From the NCBI GenBank assembly GCA_965153455.1, contig OZ234497.1, forward strand, positions 744,001 to 808,000: DNA of 64,000 nt. Reading direction: 5' to 3'. The notes under the pieces are model-generated. The model had not been told where the DNA came from and made no database searches. It saw nothing but the letters and a program-made list of their open reading frames with translations. The translations under genes and the position numbers were made by a program. The DNA is from Sphagnum compactum. Taxonomy: Eukaryota; Bryophyta; Sphagnopsida; Sphagnales. This document shows, in pieces, positions 33,001 to 44,010 of the stretch; within the stretch, counting starts at the first letter, position 1, and every line of letters starts with the position of its first letter.

Positions 33001-36000
33001 AGAGGCATCAAGTGAAGTACTAGAGGCACTGTGGAATATTTTATGCAAGTCTGGGGATCTTGTGAACAGGTGTGTGTATGTGTGTGTGGTGTTGTTTTTC
33101 TCTGCTTTATACCTTTCTTTTTCTGTCACAATCGGTACTCTGATCTCCCTGTGGACTTGTGGTAGCATTCTCATCCTCATGAGTGTTGGGCTTTGTTACA
33201 CAGCCACCCACACATTCTATCACGGGTTCTATTTCTACTTGCATCTTTATGGCAAGGTGGCATTGAATATCTTCGAGTGATTGAAGCTTTCAGCACACGA
33301 CCCAATTTCTGGAAAACACTTACCTTAAGCCTCTCTTTCAGCAGCAGCAGCCAATCAACTTCCAGTTCTCCTCCACCCACACTTGGTGTCAGTGTAACTG
33401 ACTTCACCAAGCAGGAGCTGCTTGATCATGCCTTCAAGTTCCGTTGTGAAGCTTCTGTTCTGTCCATCATGGCTTGTGACATTTTCTTACAGCAGTACCT
33501 CCTTTACCCTGTGAGTAGTAGTGATACTCCTGCTACAGTTCTTTCAAACGGAGCTAGTAATAATGCAACTGGTGGTGGCAACAACAATACAATGACAGCA
33601 ACAACAAATGGTCAAGCTGTGCCTGGAGTTGCTGCTAAGCCCGTTGTTTCAAATGAGTCTGGTGCTCTGGAAATGGTCAGCGAATGGGCACGTGCATCGG
33701 CAATTAGCTGCATCCTCAAATCCTATGCATTTTGCTTGTATGACAAAGCAGTCCTCTTTCGGGCACAGGTACGACAATGTCTTTCTTCCGTCTCTCCTGC
33801 TATTGCTGCCGATTTCTTGAAACTATCTTCTTTTGGGCTTTGCTCTGCTACGGGTATCCATGTATTCTAGTTTTGAGTTTTTACTCTGCAACACACATTG
33901 TCTGTTTCTGTTCCTGGGTGTGGAAGAAGCAACACAACAACCATTTTTCTTCCTATGTGCAGGCAGAAGCACGATTGTTGGTTGTAGGTGTGATGGGTAA
34001 GATATTGAATAGTGACAGTCGAGGTGTGAGTGCCACCTTGTTGGAACGCGTGAAGGAGGCAACTACACAGGTGCGGTTTTAGGGAACCCCCACCCATTGC
34101 AATCCTTTTCTGGAAAAAAACTGGCATGTCATTCCCATTTTTGGCCTTGGGTGGTTCTAGTTTTGAGGAGTTTGGTTGGTTGGTTGTTGTTTGTGGTGGT
34201 GGTGCTCTTTGTTTTGTGGGTTGGGTGTAGCTGTTGGAATTCCCGCCCTTTGAAGAACTGTTAGGACAGTATTCTTCCCGAGGTTACAGGTATGATGATG
34301 ATCCTTCTTTTGAAATCTCTGCTTTGGTTTGCAGAGTTGGTTTCTGCTGAGCTGTATCACAGTTGGTCACAGACAGTTGGTTTGTTGATTTACTTTAGTT
34401 TCCTTCAACTACTTAGCTCCTTGTTTTTTGCACACACAGTTATGGAAAGTCACTACAGATCATGCTGCTGAGTGACCTCTACCAGCACCTGCTAGGGGAG
34501 CTTGAAGGTGGGCGACAGGTACCGAGTGGGTCGTTTCAGGAGGTGGCAACATATCTCCTGAACAAGGAGATGGATATTTTGTTGGATCAGAATAAGAAAC
34601 CGAGTTCACTGGGTGATGGGTTTCACCCATCATATGGCAATGGTTTTGTTTATGACACTGATGAACTCGAGAGAGAGTTAGGCATCGACTGGTGGCCACA
34701 TACAGTGTTCACATCCTTGCCTGCTGCAACAGTGGAGAGTGCTGTTCATAGCATGCAACAAGCTAATGCAATGGCGAGCTTGGGTCATGCACAACTGTCT
34801 TCCTTGCGAGCTTGGTCTACTCTGCTCACTGTTTCAATTTTCAATAAACAAGGGGTGAGTGCAATCAAAAGCTTTTTCTTTCTTTGGAGTTTCGCAGTGA
34901 AAGCTTTGGTTTATTCATCCTTTCTCCATGTCGACTATGTAGTTGGATGCCTTACAGTTTGGTTCTTTTGGCAAATACAAAATTCTGCAAAACAGCCGGG
35001 AGCGGAGCCAGTACCAGCTGATCTTCAATGGAGAGATGAGGATGTTGATCAAGCTATCGAGGAGCTTTGCAAAGCATTAGAAGCCTTGGTAATGTCGACA
35101 GGGCTGTTTGGAGATGTCTCAAACCTCATGGCCAGTTTCATGTCCATGCAAGCTCACTTGCTACTGATTCTTGTTCGCTGGTTTTTCAACCGTGCGGCAG
35201 CAGTGGCATCAACTGCTCAAAGACCTTCTTCGTGGGCAGTTTGTGCTCAAATTGTTCGCACCACAACAGGATGTCTGAGAACCCACTTGGATTTGCAAGG
35301 GCAAGGGGTGAATCCTATGCAACAAGGAGAACTCTTAGTGAAGGGGCTCATGGGTGCGCTTTTGGTAGCACTTGAACTGATGTACTCACAGAATGGCAGC
35401 AAATTCGAGCTTTCTGCTGGGCCAAATGGAGGTTATGGCCAAGCAATGGCAGATGCGTTTGCAGATGTAACTCTAGCTGGTCTTGGATTTCTTCCTCTTC
35501 TTTGCAGTGCTGTTGAGCATCCTGCATATGCAAATCTTGCACTTGGAGCTATCAATCTTTTGATCAACAGCTTCCTAGCACCCTCAACATGGCTCGCCCT
35601 GTTGCAGAACTATTTTCCAACTCTCTCAGTACTCCGATGGATGCACACTGATTCGACCTCCGAATATCCAAAAGTGGTGTTGAGCATTTGCTTGTCTCTT
35701 GCAAGGGTGAGAGGCGGTGCTGAAATGTTACAAAATGCTGGGTTTTTCTCTCACTTGCTCATTCTAAGTCAGCATTTTCAGGATGAAAATAGAGTGATAG
35801 CTGGCAGTATGGAAGGACCATTCAGTGTGTGGCAGAATTGGGAGCAGCAGCAGCAAGAAGGGTGGTTATGGGGGCTGAAAATGGCTGTGGTAACTGCAAT
35901 TCTGCAGTCTTGTGGGGAAAATGATGCTGGTGGTGCGATAGTGGAAAGTGCGTTAACTTATATTGGAGCAGTGAAGGAGCGCATCTTGTCTTCACTTCAT

Positions 36001-37290
36001 GCACCAGTTGTCAGTTTTGACGCTCAAGGAAGGAAGAAAAAAAAGCTTCAACAGCCACAGACCACACCCAGAGCTTTGCAGGAAACACAACATGTGGTTG
36101 CACTATTGTGTGAGCTGACTTGCCATCGAAAAAGCTGGGTACAGGCATTACCAAACTCAGTGACGGAGTTCTGTGAAACAAGCTTGCACCTTTTAGCCTA
36201 TATTGCGAGGGAGGGCTTAGTTCGTCCTGGTGTTTTCCATGCTACCCATGTTGGAATCCGCTGTCGTCCAGTACGAAAGGAAGAGATAGCTGCACACCAA
36301 CGGCCGTCCATTGTCGGAAGTAACTCAGGATGGTTTGCTGTCTGTGGAATGGGATCTTCTGTTGGGGAAGAGAAGAGGGATTTGGTCTCCACTCCACTGC
36401 TATCTACAAGCAGTCCTCCAAGTAGAACTACATCACAGTCAACAGGAATACATGCCATTGGAAGTTCTTTTTGTACAGAATACTCGGATCTCGTGGCCAT
36501 AAATGTGTACAAACTGGTGCTCTTGCTGCTCAAGTTTATTTGTAAGCAAGTTCAGCATGCAGTCGAGAGGTTTGAAGATGGTGGTCCTGTTGATTACACT
36601 CAATTCCCTGAGCTTCCTTCTCCAGAAGTCCTTCACAGTTTGCAGGTAGAAAATCTTTCAAAGTGAAAAACCTTTTCATTCATCACTGGGCTTTCTTTCC
36701 CTATGTTTGATCAAGCTTGCAGTGCAGAGTCACTGCTGGGTCTGCTTTTCTCTTGTATGTTTCTCTTGTATTTTTCTGTTGTTCAAGAGTTTGTCCCCAA
36801 TGAATGATCTTTTCAGCAGTTGATTTACTGACTGGGAAATTGGGGTGTGGGAATAGGATCAAGTGGTAGCGGTGACTACGGAGGTACTTTCCACAAGAAG
36901 GCCTGGGCAACCAAAAGATCGGGTGGTACAAGATGTTTGCCTTTTGCTATTAAGCATTCTTGAAAAAGCTCTGTACCTTGAAGTCTGCATGTGCCGCACA
37001 TGTGGCCTTGCTCCCCATCCTCTTCGGGTTGACGATTTCACCAAAGAGTATCGAGCTTTGCAATCAGGTAAGTCTTCTTCACTGGCTTTATAGAACCCAT
37101 CAACCCCTTTCATTCTTTTGAGAACTGTACGCGTTTGTGATGGTTACGCTGCAAAGACACAGGTCTCTGTAAAGACCCAGTTGTTGTAATGAGGTATTGT
37201 TTTACTTGTTCTGAGATGATCTTCTTTTTTTCTCAAACTTTAGGTCCTCGGGTACCAGTGAACTGTATGTGTCCTTGGACTTCGAACTGA
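24077..37290 (+). CDS. NUP188: Nucleoporin NUP188 (nuclear pore inner-ring scaffold), about 34 exons
   Basis: A large alpha-solenoid scaffold protein of the pore inner ring. Spliced exons give about 2,150 residues. Stretches that fit the NUP188 family, not its relative NUP205, include YYMERQCLLKCLRLLL (25554-25623), LLLEILFLLYYEPL (26195-26335) and the SH3-like segment LFIPPGTYGRILRVVDGR with VSLVHWE (exon 28613-28813). LASLWQGGIEYLRVIEAFS then RPNFWKTL (33204-33768) also fits. Well-supported exons: 24077-24301, 24928-25104, 25367-25462, 25851-26009, 26195-26335, 26576-26732, 27044-27212, 27476-27574, 27698-27775, 27968-28027, 28258-28415, 28613-28813, 29053-29175, 29444-29529, 29717-29825, 30585-30749, 31018-31161, 31550-31669, 31982-32089, 32156-32239, 32281-32388, 32523-32636, 32888-33069, 33204-33768, 33963-34070, 34231-34289, 34440-34854, 34996-36645, 36857-37067, 37244-37290. 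Less certain: 25554-about 25623, about 25747-25787, 30296-about 30380 and about 31355-31483. The start follows from the first ATG before MASVALAIEKASSKAV. The last short exon is an inference. Confidence 0.85.
24553..24572 (+). promoter_or_regulatory. Telo-box in NUP188 intron 1
   Basis: AAACCCTAAACCCTAACCCT, nearly three plant telomere units, lies in the first intron shortly after the first coding exon. Telo-boxes near the 5' end of plant housekeeping genes are known regulatory elements. It could also be a short interstitial telomere repeat. Confidence 0.6.
27527..27685 (+). repeat. Duplicated exon end and splice donor with hairpin, NUP188
   Basis: 27527-27584 (the end of one exon plus its gtaagt donor) is repeated at 27599-27657 inside the following intron, including a second atgtaagtatat. 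The second copy carries a stop codon in the exon frame. Bases 27639-27653 (gaatctgatgtaagt) are then mirrored by 27671-27685 (acttacatcagattc), giving a perfect 15-bp stem with a 17-nt loop that buries the duplicate donor. Confidence 0.85.
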
Positions 37291-37424
37291 AGTTATCATC
37301 TTCCATGAGCTTAATGGGGTGCTCAAAACTTATGTGGGCAATTGGTGTGTTTTGCAGCTGCACAGGGCCACCAGTTTCTAGACGGTCCATTGAGATTTCT
37401 TGAGCGAATACTAGTGTTAGCATA

Positions 37425-37620
37425 TCCAGAAGTCATTTGACTAAACTTGCTCAGAAAAGTGCAATTTACAGGAGGATTAGCTTAATTCAGAAGTAATCTG
37501 ACAAAACTTGCAAAAGAAGTACAGTTAGAGAGGAGGGATTAGCTTCTCCAGAAGTAATCTGACAAAACATGCAAAGTGCAATTACAGGAAGGGATTAGAC
37601 TTAGTCACAGGAAGGGATTA
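37425..37620 (+). repeat. Tandem repeat downstream of NUP188, period about 60-70 bp
   Basis: Three diverged copies of ccagaagtaatctgacaaaa, then cttgca and a 'gtgcaattacaggaggga' block ending in ttagctt. They lie just past the proposed stop codon and so are probably in the 3' UTR or immediately downstream. Confidence 0.7.
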
Positions 37621-38184
37621 GACATTGATTAGATAGTGTAGAGCCCTGCTTCTGTCGCTTGCTGTATGTGGCCTTGTAAGAGAGAGAGAGAGAAGTGCTG
37701 GTAAGGAGTTTTGAGTGTCCTTGGCCAATCTGAAGAGGCTTGGAAACAGTAATAAGCACAGCAGCAGCAGGCCCCATGGCCAATCCTGTCAGTGGGCATT
37801 GGTTGGTGTCTCTCAGAACTGGATTTGGGTATTTGGCGATTGGACTTGTAACTGCTTGAAATCAATCAATCCATCCAAGAGCGTAGCAGCTTTTTTTGCT
37901 CTAGCGGCTTGGAATTGAGTGTGCTTGTTTGCTGCTGCTGCCTAAGTTTTTACATGGTGGGTTTTTTGTAGAATTCATGATGTCAGGCAAACCCACAACA
38001 GGGTAGCCATGGGAGGAGGGAGGATGCACAAAGATATGGTGGTCCCACCCATGGCTGGCAGGTGGGTTCTGACTGCAGTGTTGTGTGTTTTCTCTGGATG
38101 CCACTAATTTTGTATTCATGTTTTGTGGTGGTTTTCTGATCAACACAACAATTGATCATGCTTTGACGATGAAGAAGCACCCAT

Positions 38185-38376
38185 CATGAAACCTCTAGTT
38201 GGGTAGCAGCTGGTTCAGGTGCATGGGGGGAAGCTGGTTCAGGCGGGCCTCCCAATGGCCTTTCACCTACAAGTGGTTGTGGGTTCAAATCCCAATAGTA
38301 TGTGTAACTTTTAGTTAGATGTCAGACAGCAGCAGCCTTTATAGCTGAAACTCAGCAATAAGAAGAAGAAGAAGTT
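38185..38376 (+). mobile_element. Possible tRNA-derived SINE
   Basis: It has an A-box-like tagcagctgg (38204-38213), a B-box ggttcaaatcc (38282-38292) and a body ending in a simple (aag)n tail at about 38360-38376. Box spacing (about 70-80 bp), the position of the tail and the total length (about 190 bp) fit a plant SINE. I could not identify matching target-site duplications. A tRNA gene is unlikely because no cloverleaf closes around the boxes. Confidence 0.5.
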
Positions 38377-38379
38377 CCT

Positions 38380-38950
38380 TGTGCAAGGTAGTTCTGGTTT
38401 GGTTTTGACTCATTCACTCTGTGTAACACTCCCCCATTGCTCTCATTTTCTATGTACTTACAACATTACCCGAAACCGTAAGATTTACTTCTTCTTCCTC
38501 TTCTCTGTAGATGAGAATAAGTCCTGGATTCCTCCTTCCTCCTAATCATGAGCTACTGTTCTCTCTCTGTCACCAAAAGTAAATGTACCTGTTCTCTCAC
38601 TCTCTGCAGCTCTCTCTCTCTGTCTCTGTGTTTGTCTGCGTCTGTGTGTCTGACTCTGTGTGTGTGTGTGTGTGTGTCTCTGACTCTTTTTCAGCGTGGG
38701 TGGTGGATTGTTTGATGATCTTCCTGGGTTGGATCAATCATGTCTTCTCTCTATAGTGATGATGCTCACACACAAGTAATGTTTGTTGATCACATCTGCA
38801 TTGTCTCATAACAACAAACAAATAAAACAAGCAAAATTAGTGCCTTCCAGACTTACACCGCACACTTCTGCCTGTCCCTTAACCTTCCCTTGTTCACCCT
38901 CTCTGTCTGTAAGGTCATGTACGTATGTAGACAAGCGCTATAACATCAAT
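38380..38950. other. Simple-sequence intergenic DNA
   Basis: Contains (ct)n and (tg)n tracts at about 38550-38690 and no motif-bearing open frame. Confidence 0.5.
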
Positions 38951-38956
38951 TGTATA

Positions 38957-40277
38957 CAACGGGTGTATCAAACTTTGGCCTTGCAATTTACATGAAAAAA
39001 GGCGGGTTTCTTAAGGCAAGAGACGAAGAATTATGGAAACTCAAATATATTTCACCATGCAAACATATAATCTTCCAAAAATCCTCTCAAAGAAACCAAA
39101 ATCCTTCAATATATTATTATAACTCTATTATAACTAATCTCAAGTTTCAACACGAGTCAAAATATATCATCTTTCAAAAATCCTCATATTAAAATAAAAA
39201 TAGACGTATTATTATTATTATTACCTAGTATGGGCAAAAATCCCTTAAGCTACTATACTCTATAATGAATCTAGACACAATAATATCCTTTTTGCCTTGG
39301 TAGGCATGGCCCAAAAATGTACACAAAACATACAAGAATATAACTAGGGTGAACCCATTGCACCCACCCATGTTGGTTACCTTCTTCACCTTTTTAAGGT
39401 GAGGAGGAGGCCTAAGAACTTAATGACCATATTAAGACACTGAAAAATAATTAGATTTGGACTCTGAGAGCCTGATTTTCAGTCTTAAGAGATATTTGCA
39501 ATATTTTGAACTAATTTCAATGAATTTTTGAAATAATTTAAATGGATTTTTTGGGATTTTTTAAAAAAAACCGCGGTAAACCAATTTGGGTGAGAGTCAT
39601 GGTTCACCCGAGGGTTTGTGGAATAGGCTTTGGTGCACAAAAACGGGTGAGAGAAAAAAAAAAAGGGCCTATTGGGTAATAGTGAAAAAAGGAATCCTAA
39701 ATTTTTCTAATGTCCTTTGTTTGAGACTTGTAGCAAATTTGGTTAAGTCTTTGCACTTAACTCACAAAAAATTGACCAATAAAATGTGGAACAAAATGGA
39801 CCAAAGTTGCCAAATCTTGAGGACAACAAAAAAAAAACTGAAATTGTCACATTTTAGAACAACAATTTTCAAGGATGTTGGCAGCCCAATATAAACACTG
39901 TTATATTCTTATCGTTTTGTGTATATTTTTGGCCTTGCCTACTACCAAGGCAAGAAGGATATTATTGTGTTTAGATTCATTATAGAGTATAGTAGCTTAG
40001 GGGATTTTGGCCCCTACTAAGTAATAAATAATAGGCCTATTTTTATTACGAGGATTTTTGAAAGATGATATTTTGGCTTGTGTTGAAACTTGAGATTAGT
40101 TATTATAGAGTTATGACATTTTGAAGGATTTTGGGTTTCTTTATAGAGGATTTTGGGAAGATTATGTTTTTGCCATGGTGAAATATTTGTAGTTTTCATA
40201 GTTCTTCTTCTTCTTTTGCCTTAAGAAGATAACTTCTTTCATGTGAAATGGCAAGGCCAAAGTGTCACACACCCCTG
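38957..40277. mobile_element. Foldback DNA element with ~370-bp inverted repeats (hAT-like, non-autonomous)
   Basis: 38957-39345 and 39895-40277 are inverted copies of each other at high identity. Shared phrases include actttggccttgc, aaaatcctct, ctaatctcaagtttcaacac, gctactatactctataatga and gccttggtag. The right end read inward begins CAGGGGTGTGTGACACTTTG and the left end CAACGGGTGTATCAAACTTTG, close to the CAGGGGTG ends typical of hAT transposons. The 550-bp centre has no transposase. An 8-bp target duplication is not evident, so the ends may be eroded. Confidence 0.75.
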
Positions 40278-40555
40278 GATAGCATTATTTCAGCCACAGA
40301 TCGTAAATGTGTCGCTAGTTTTGAGAGGCGAGGCAAGACCTGGCCTTGTGTGCACGCGTAACATTGCACAAGCTTAAATAATAAACGAAAGAACCCAGCG
40401 TAGCGTAGTAGAATTTGTAACACACAAGAGTTTTTGATTTCAATCATTGAAATTCATGTAACACAACCAACATGTGTGTTGTGTGTTTTGCACTACTTTT
40501 TCTTGTGCACAAGAAAAGCCTCAAGAGCACTCAAAATTTGCACAAAAAAAGATTG

Positions 40556-40557
<2 letters not shown>

Positions 40558-40590
<33 letters not shown>
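40558..40590. repeat. (AT)n microsatellite
   Basis: About 15 uninterrupted AT dinucleotides, ending just before the poly-C tract. Confidence 0.95.
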
Positions 40591-40592
<2 letters not shown>

Positions 40593-40616
40593 TGCAAAAA
40601 GCTACCAAAGTGTCCA

Positions 40617-41000
40617 TTTATCCCCCCCCCCCCCCCCTCAATAGAATCCAATATTTTGGGGGGTTTAATCTAATGTTTTGGGTGTCCCTTTGAACCCCAT
40701 GTTTTAGGGAGTCCATATTGTTCTACCTTTTCTTTGCCTTTTCTATTCATAGAATTCAATGATTTAGATAGTGTGTCCCCCCCCCCCCCCTCTTCCTTTT
40801 TCTTTCGTTTTCCTCATAGAATCCAATCTTCTGGGTGTTTCTTTTTTTATTTTTTCATTCATAGAATCCAATAGTTACAATTGGGTTGGGGGGGGTGGGA
40901 GGGGGGGGGGGGGGGGGGTTCTTTCCGTTTCCTTCCGTATTCTTTTTTTTTTAATTAACGGAATCCAATGTTTTGGGTGTTGCTTGTTTACCTCAAGACT
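40617..41000. repeat. Degenerate 'atagaatccaatgttttgggtgt' array with poly-C and poly-G runs
   Basis: The phrase (a)tagaatccaa(t), often followed by gttttgggtgt, recurs near 40642, 40662, 40690, 40749, 40817, 40860 and 40959. Between copies are 16 C (40622-40637), 14 C (40777-40790) and a G-rich run at 40887-40918. The G and C tracts on the same strand could pair or form quadruplex/i-motif structures. Run lengths may also be affected by assembly. Confidence 0.8.
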
Positions 41001-41100
41001 ATATTTCCACAAAATTTGATTCTTCGGTACCCAATTCTAGTGGTATAAATATATACCAGTGTTGGCTGGTTCTTTACTTGTACGAAAAACCTCCGGTTTT

Positions 41101-41199
41101 GGTTTTATATCGTACAACTACCCTTGGTTTGGGTTTCATATCATAGAACTACCCTTTGGTTCCGGTTTCATATCGTAGAACTACCCTTGGTTCCGGTTC
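41101..41199. repeat. 31-bp tandem repeat, three copies
   Basis: Unit ggtttcatatcgtagaacta then cccttggttcc. Copies start at 41101, 41132 and 41164. Confidence 0.85.
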
Positions 41200-41712
41200 C
41201 ACAAAGAAGTGAAATTGAGATCCAGTTTTGGGTCTGGTTCTTAAATAAATAAATAAATTCCAGTTTCGGTCATGAAAACGAGTCTCTCGGTTTGGATTTC
41301 GTCCTTCCTAATACGGCCTAGAACTAACAGTTAACCCAAGGGAACCAGCCACTTTTTAACCAGGGTGAAGTAATGGTTAACCCAGGGTTCTAGTCACTTT
41401 CAAATTTTTAAAAAATAAAATAAATTTTTTTTGCAATTCTGGTAACTTCCCACACAAATAAATTCATCCAATTGTTAATAAAAACTAAATTCCGATCCCG
41501 ATTCCCAAAATCAGACTTCGATCGCAATTCGGATTTTACTAACCGAAACCAACCCAGACTGGTGATTCTTACTTGTTAAAACAGGAACCGGCTCGACAAC
41601 AATCATAATAATAATAATACGTAACGATGTTATCTCCCCAAGGGAAGGAAGGGGGATGGCCCTACTACACGTGTATATATATATATATATGACTTCACCA
41701 AAAGCCCAAACT

Positions 41713-41840
41713 ATCATTGCTCCAGCAAAATTCGTAAATCATTGCTCGAGCAAAACTCATATATCATTGCTCGAACAAAATTCGTATATCATTTGATCGA
41801 ACAAAATTGGAGTATATCATTGCTCGAGCAAAATTCGTCA
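41713..41840. repeat. 25-bp tandem repeat with palindromic TTGCTCGAGCAA core, five copies
   Basis: Units start at 41713, 41738, 41763, 41788 and 41816. The consensus is atcattgctcgagcaaaatt then cgtat. Two copies keep the perfect 12-bp palindrome with a central XhoI-type CTCGAG. Confidence 0.9.
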
Positions 41841-41849
41841 TATTATCGG

Positions 41850-43400
41850 TCCGGCCCACTAAAAAATTATAATTTGTGCCTTTGGCTTAAAGAAAGTAAA
41901 TAAATAAATAAATAAATAAGTAAGTATATTGGTGTCGTGTATGTATACATATGCTTCTTGATTTTGTCGTATACTTATTGGGTGTCGTATTAAATTCCCG
42001 GGCTCCAAATGGGCTATAGTGGCACCGTATGTCCAATTATGTAATTGTTTTTTGCTTTCCCGCTCTCTAAAGTGGATAACTTAGGTGGTGTTTTTTTTTT
42101 GGATAAATATTCGCTATTTTTTAAGAAAGAAATTAGAATTTTTTTTGGAATTTTTTGTTTTTTTCTAGTGCAAATTCTCACTAATTTGATAAAATTTTCA
42201 TTAATTTCACCAAAAAAATTTTTAATATGAAAAAAAGAAAAAAAAAGAAAGACATGGGTATAACTAGTAACAACTAGTTAACAACACATTCGTGTCATAA
42301 GATCTCAATTATTTTCTATCGGGATTGAATTCCGAGTTTGTTAAAACACTTTTTTTCATTTTTATTTATTTTTGGCCGCCTAATGTATGTTTGACTGATT
42401 CTTTTGGAGATCAGGCTTTTTCCGAAGCAAAAAGATCTCTCTCTCTCTCTCTAAGAAGAAAAGAATATATTATGACCTAACAAACCCCCAAATTGCATTA
42501 CTCTCCCGAACAAACATGACTTCGTTTGGTGGCCGACAAACTCGAATCGGTGGGTGGGTGAGTAGGTGGGTCGGTGGGTTTGGAGCTTTTTAAAAAAAAA
42601 AAAAATTCCTCAAAGTGGATATAATGCATTCAGTATATAAAAAGAAGAAGAAAGAAAGAAAGAAAAAAAGAAAAAAAATCATTTATTTTTAAATTTTCAT
42701 TAATATGGTAGAAGTTTTAGGGTTTAGGTTTTATTATAACAAACCCTATAATAATAATTATTTTATAATTATAATTATAACAGGGTTTATTATAATAAAC
42801 AATGTGACCCTCAAACTTTTGTTTAGCTGTAATAGGTAAATAAAATGTGAAAATAATAGTAATAATAATTATTCTTATTACTAGAGTCACATTTTTATTA
42901 ATTTAATTGATGTAATTAGCGTTAGTGTTTTTCTTTTTGGTGAATTTTTTTCACATTTTTTTGACCTGAAAATTATGACTTGGATGGACACATACAAGTG
43001 ATTTATTTCTGTGGGAAAAAAAGAAAAAAGTTAGGGCCCTAAGAAGGATTCTTAAATTGTTGGCTTTCACATTATCTGATCTATAGCCATATTTGGCTAA
43101 ATCTCTTCTTGTGGATGACTGCTAGTTTGGCTACATCACACAAAATTGGAAAAAAAAACCCCTGGAAATTTCATTATTTATGAAGGTAAGTTGTAACTAA
43201 TCACTCGGCCCAAAAGGATCAAATAGAGTTTTTTTTTTAAAAAAAAAAAAAACTTTAGGAGGGTTATTTGTTCTTCTTTTAAAAAAAAAAATTAATTATT
43301 TGAATTTTTGGTTTTTTGATGGTTATTTATTATTTATTTTCATTTTTGGGATTATGTTATTTAAAAAAAAATTCTTTGGGATTTTTTTTCGGGAGGGTGG
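41850..43400. other. AT-rich intergenic, no gene recognised
   Basis: Poly-A/T tracts, (ct)n at about 42437-42452, and a G-rich block ggtgggtgggtgagtaggtg at 42549-42581. No coding signal. Confidence 0.5.
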
Positions 43401-43739
43401 GTTGTTTATTAATTTATACTCATCTTGTGTCTTTTAGGGGGTTTTTTGTTTTTTAGTTTTAGGGTTTTGGTACTTTTTAGGGAGGTTTGGTTCAGTAGTG
43501 GGCGGTTATCAGAAACTGGAACAGACCACAGACCCCCGGGGTCATTTGGGCGGTTCTTAGCATCCAGAAGGACGGTTCTCAGAAAATGGAAGAGAATCGG
43601 TTCCAGGCAGGGATCGCAACCGCGGCTCTCCAAAACTGGGAAAAGGTCAGGAAACCGCCGGTTCTTAATAACGCTCTGTTCCTCCGTAAACCGTCGGGTT
43701 TTCGCAACACTGCTCGCGAGTTCAGGAGAACCGGCGGAG

Positions 43740-44010
43740 GATCGCCGGTTCTGATGAGAGGGTGAGCCAACCGAGACCGGCGGGTCCTTGACGCCACCCA
43801 TCCAACCAGAGTGGGAACCGCCGGTCGCCATGAGATCCTGAAAGAAGCGAGACCCGTGGGTCTCTGAGCCGGACCCTCCGACGAGAGTTGGAACCTCCGG
43901 ATCTCTTGAGAGCCCGAAAGAAGCGAGACAGGCCGGTCTCTGAGCCTGACACAGTGAGAACCGGAGATGTCTCTGAGCCGGACCCATCCGAGCAGAGTTA
44001 TAACCCCCGG
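43740..44010. repeat. GC-rich degenerate tandem repeat, about 75-bp period
   Basis: Three units share gaaagaagcgagac, ggtctctgagcc(g/t)gac, gagtt-g-aacc(t/c)ccgg and related phrases. They sit at the AT-to-GC transition upstream of the kinesin gene. The overlapping minus-strand open frame (43409-43987) follows the repeat and has no known domain. Confidence 0.7.

Noticed and set aside
24077-37290. Assignment of the large nucleoporin as NUP205
   Set aside because: The ordered segments (YYMERQCLLKCLRLLL, the SH3-like LFIPPGTYGRILRVVDG, NFWKTL) follow NUP188; NUP205-specific stretches were not seen.
38200-38300. tRNA gene
   Set aside because: A and B boxes are present but no acceptor stem or cloverleaf closes around them; a SINE fits better.
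43409-43987. 192-codon minus-strand open frame
   Set aside because: It lies on GC-rich tandem repeats and is mirrored by open frames in other phases, as expected from composition.
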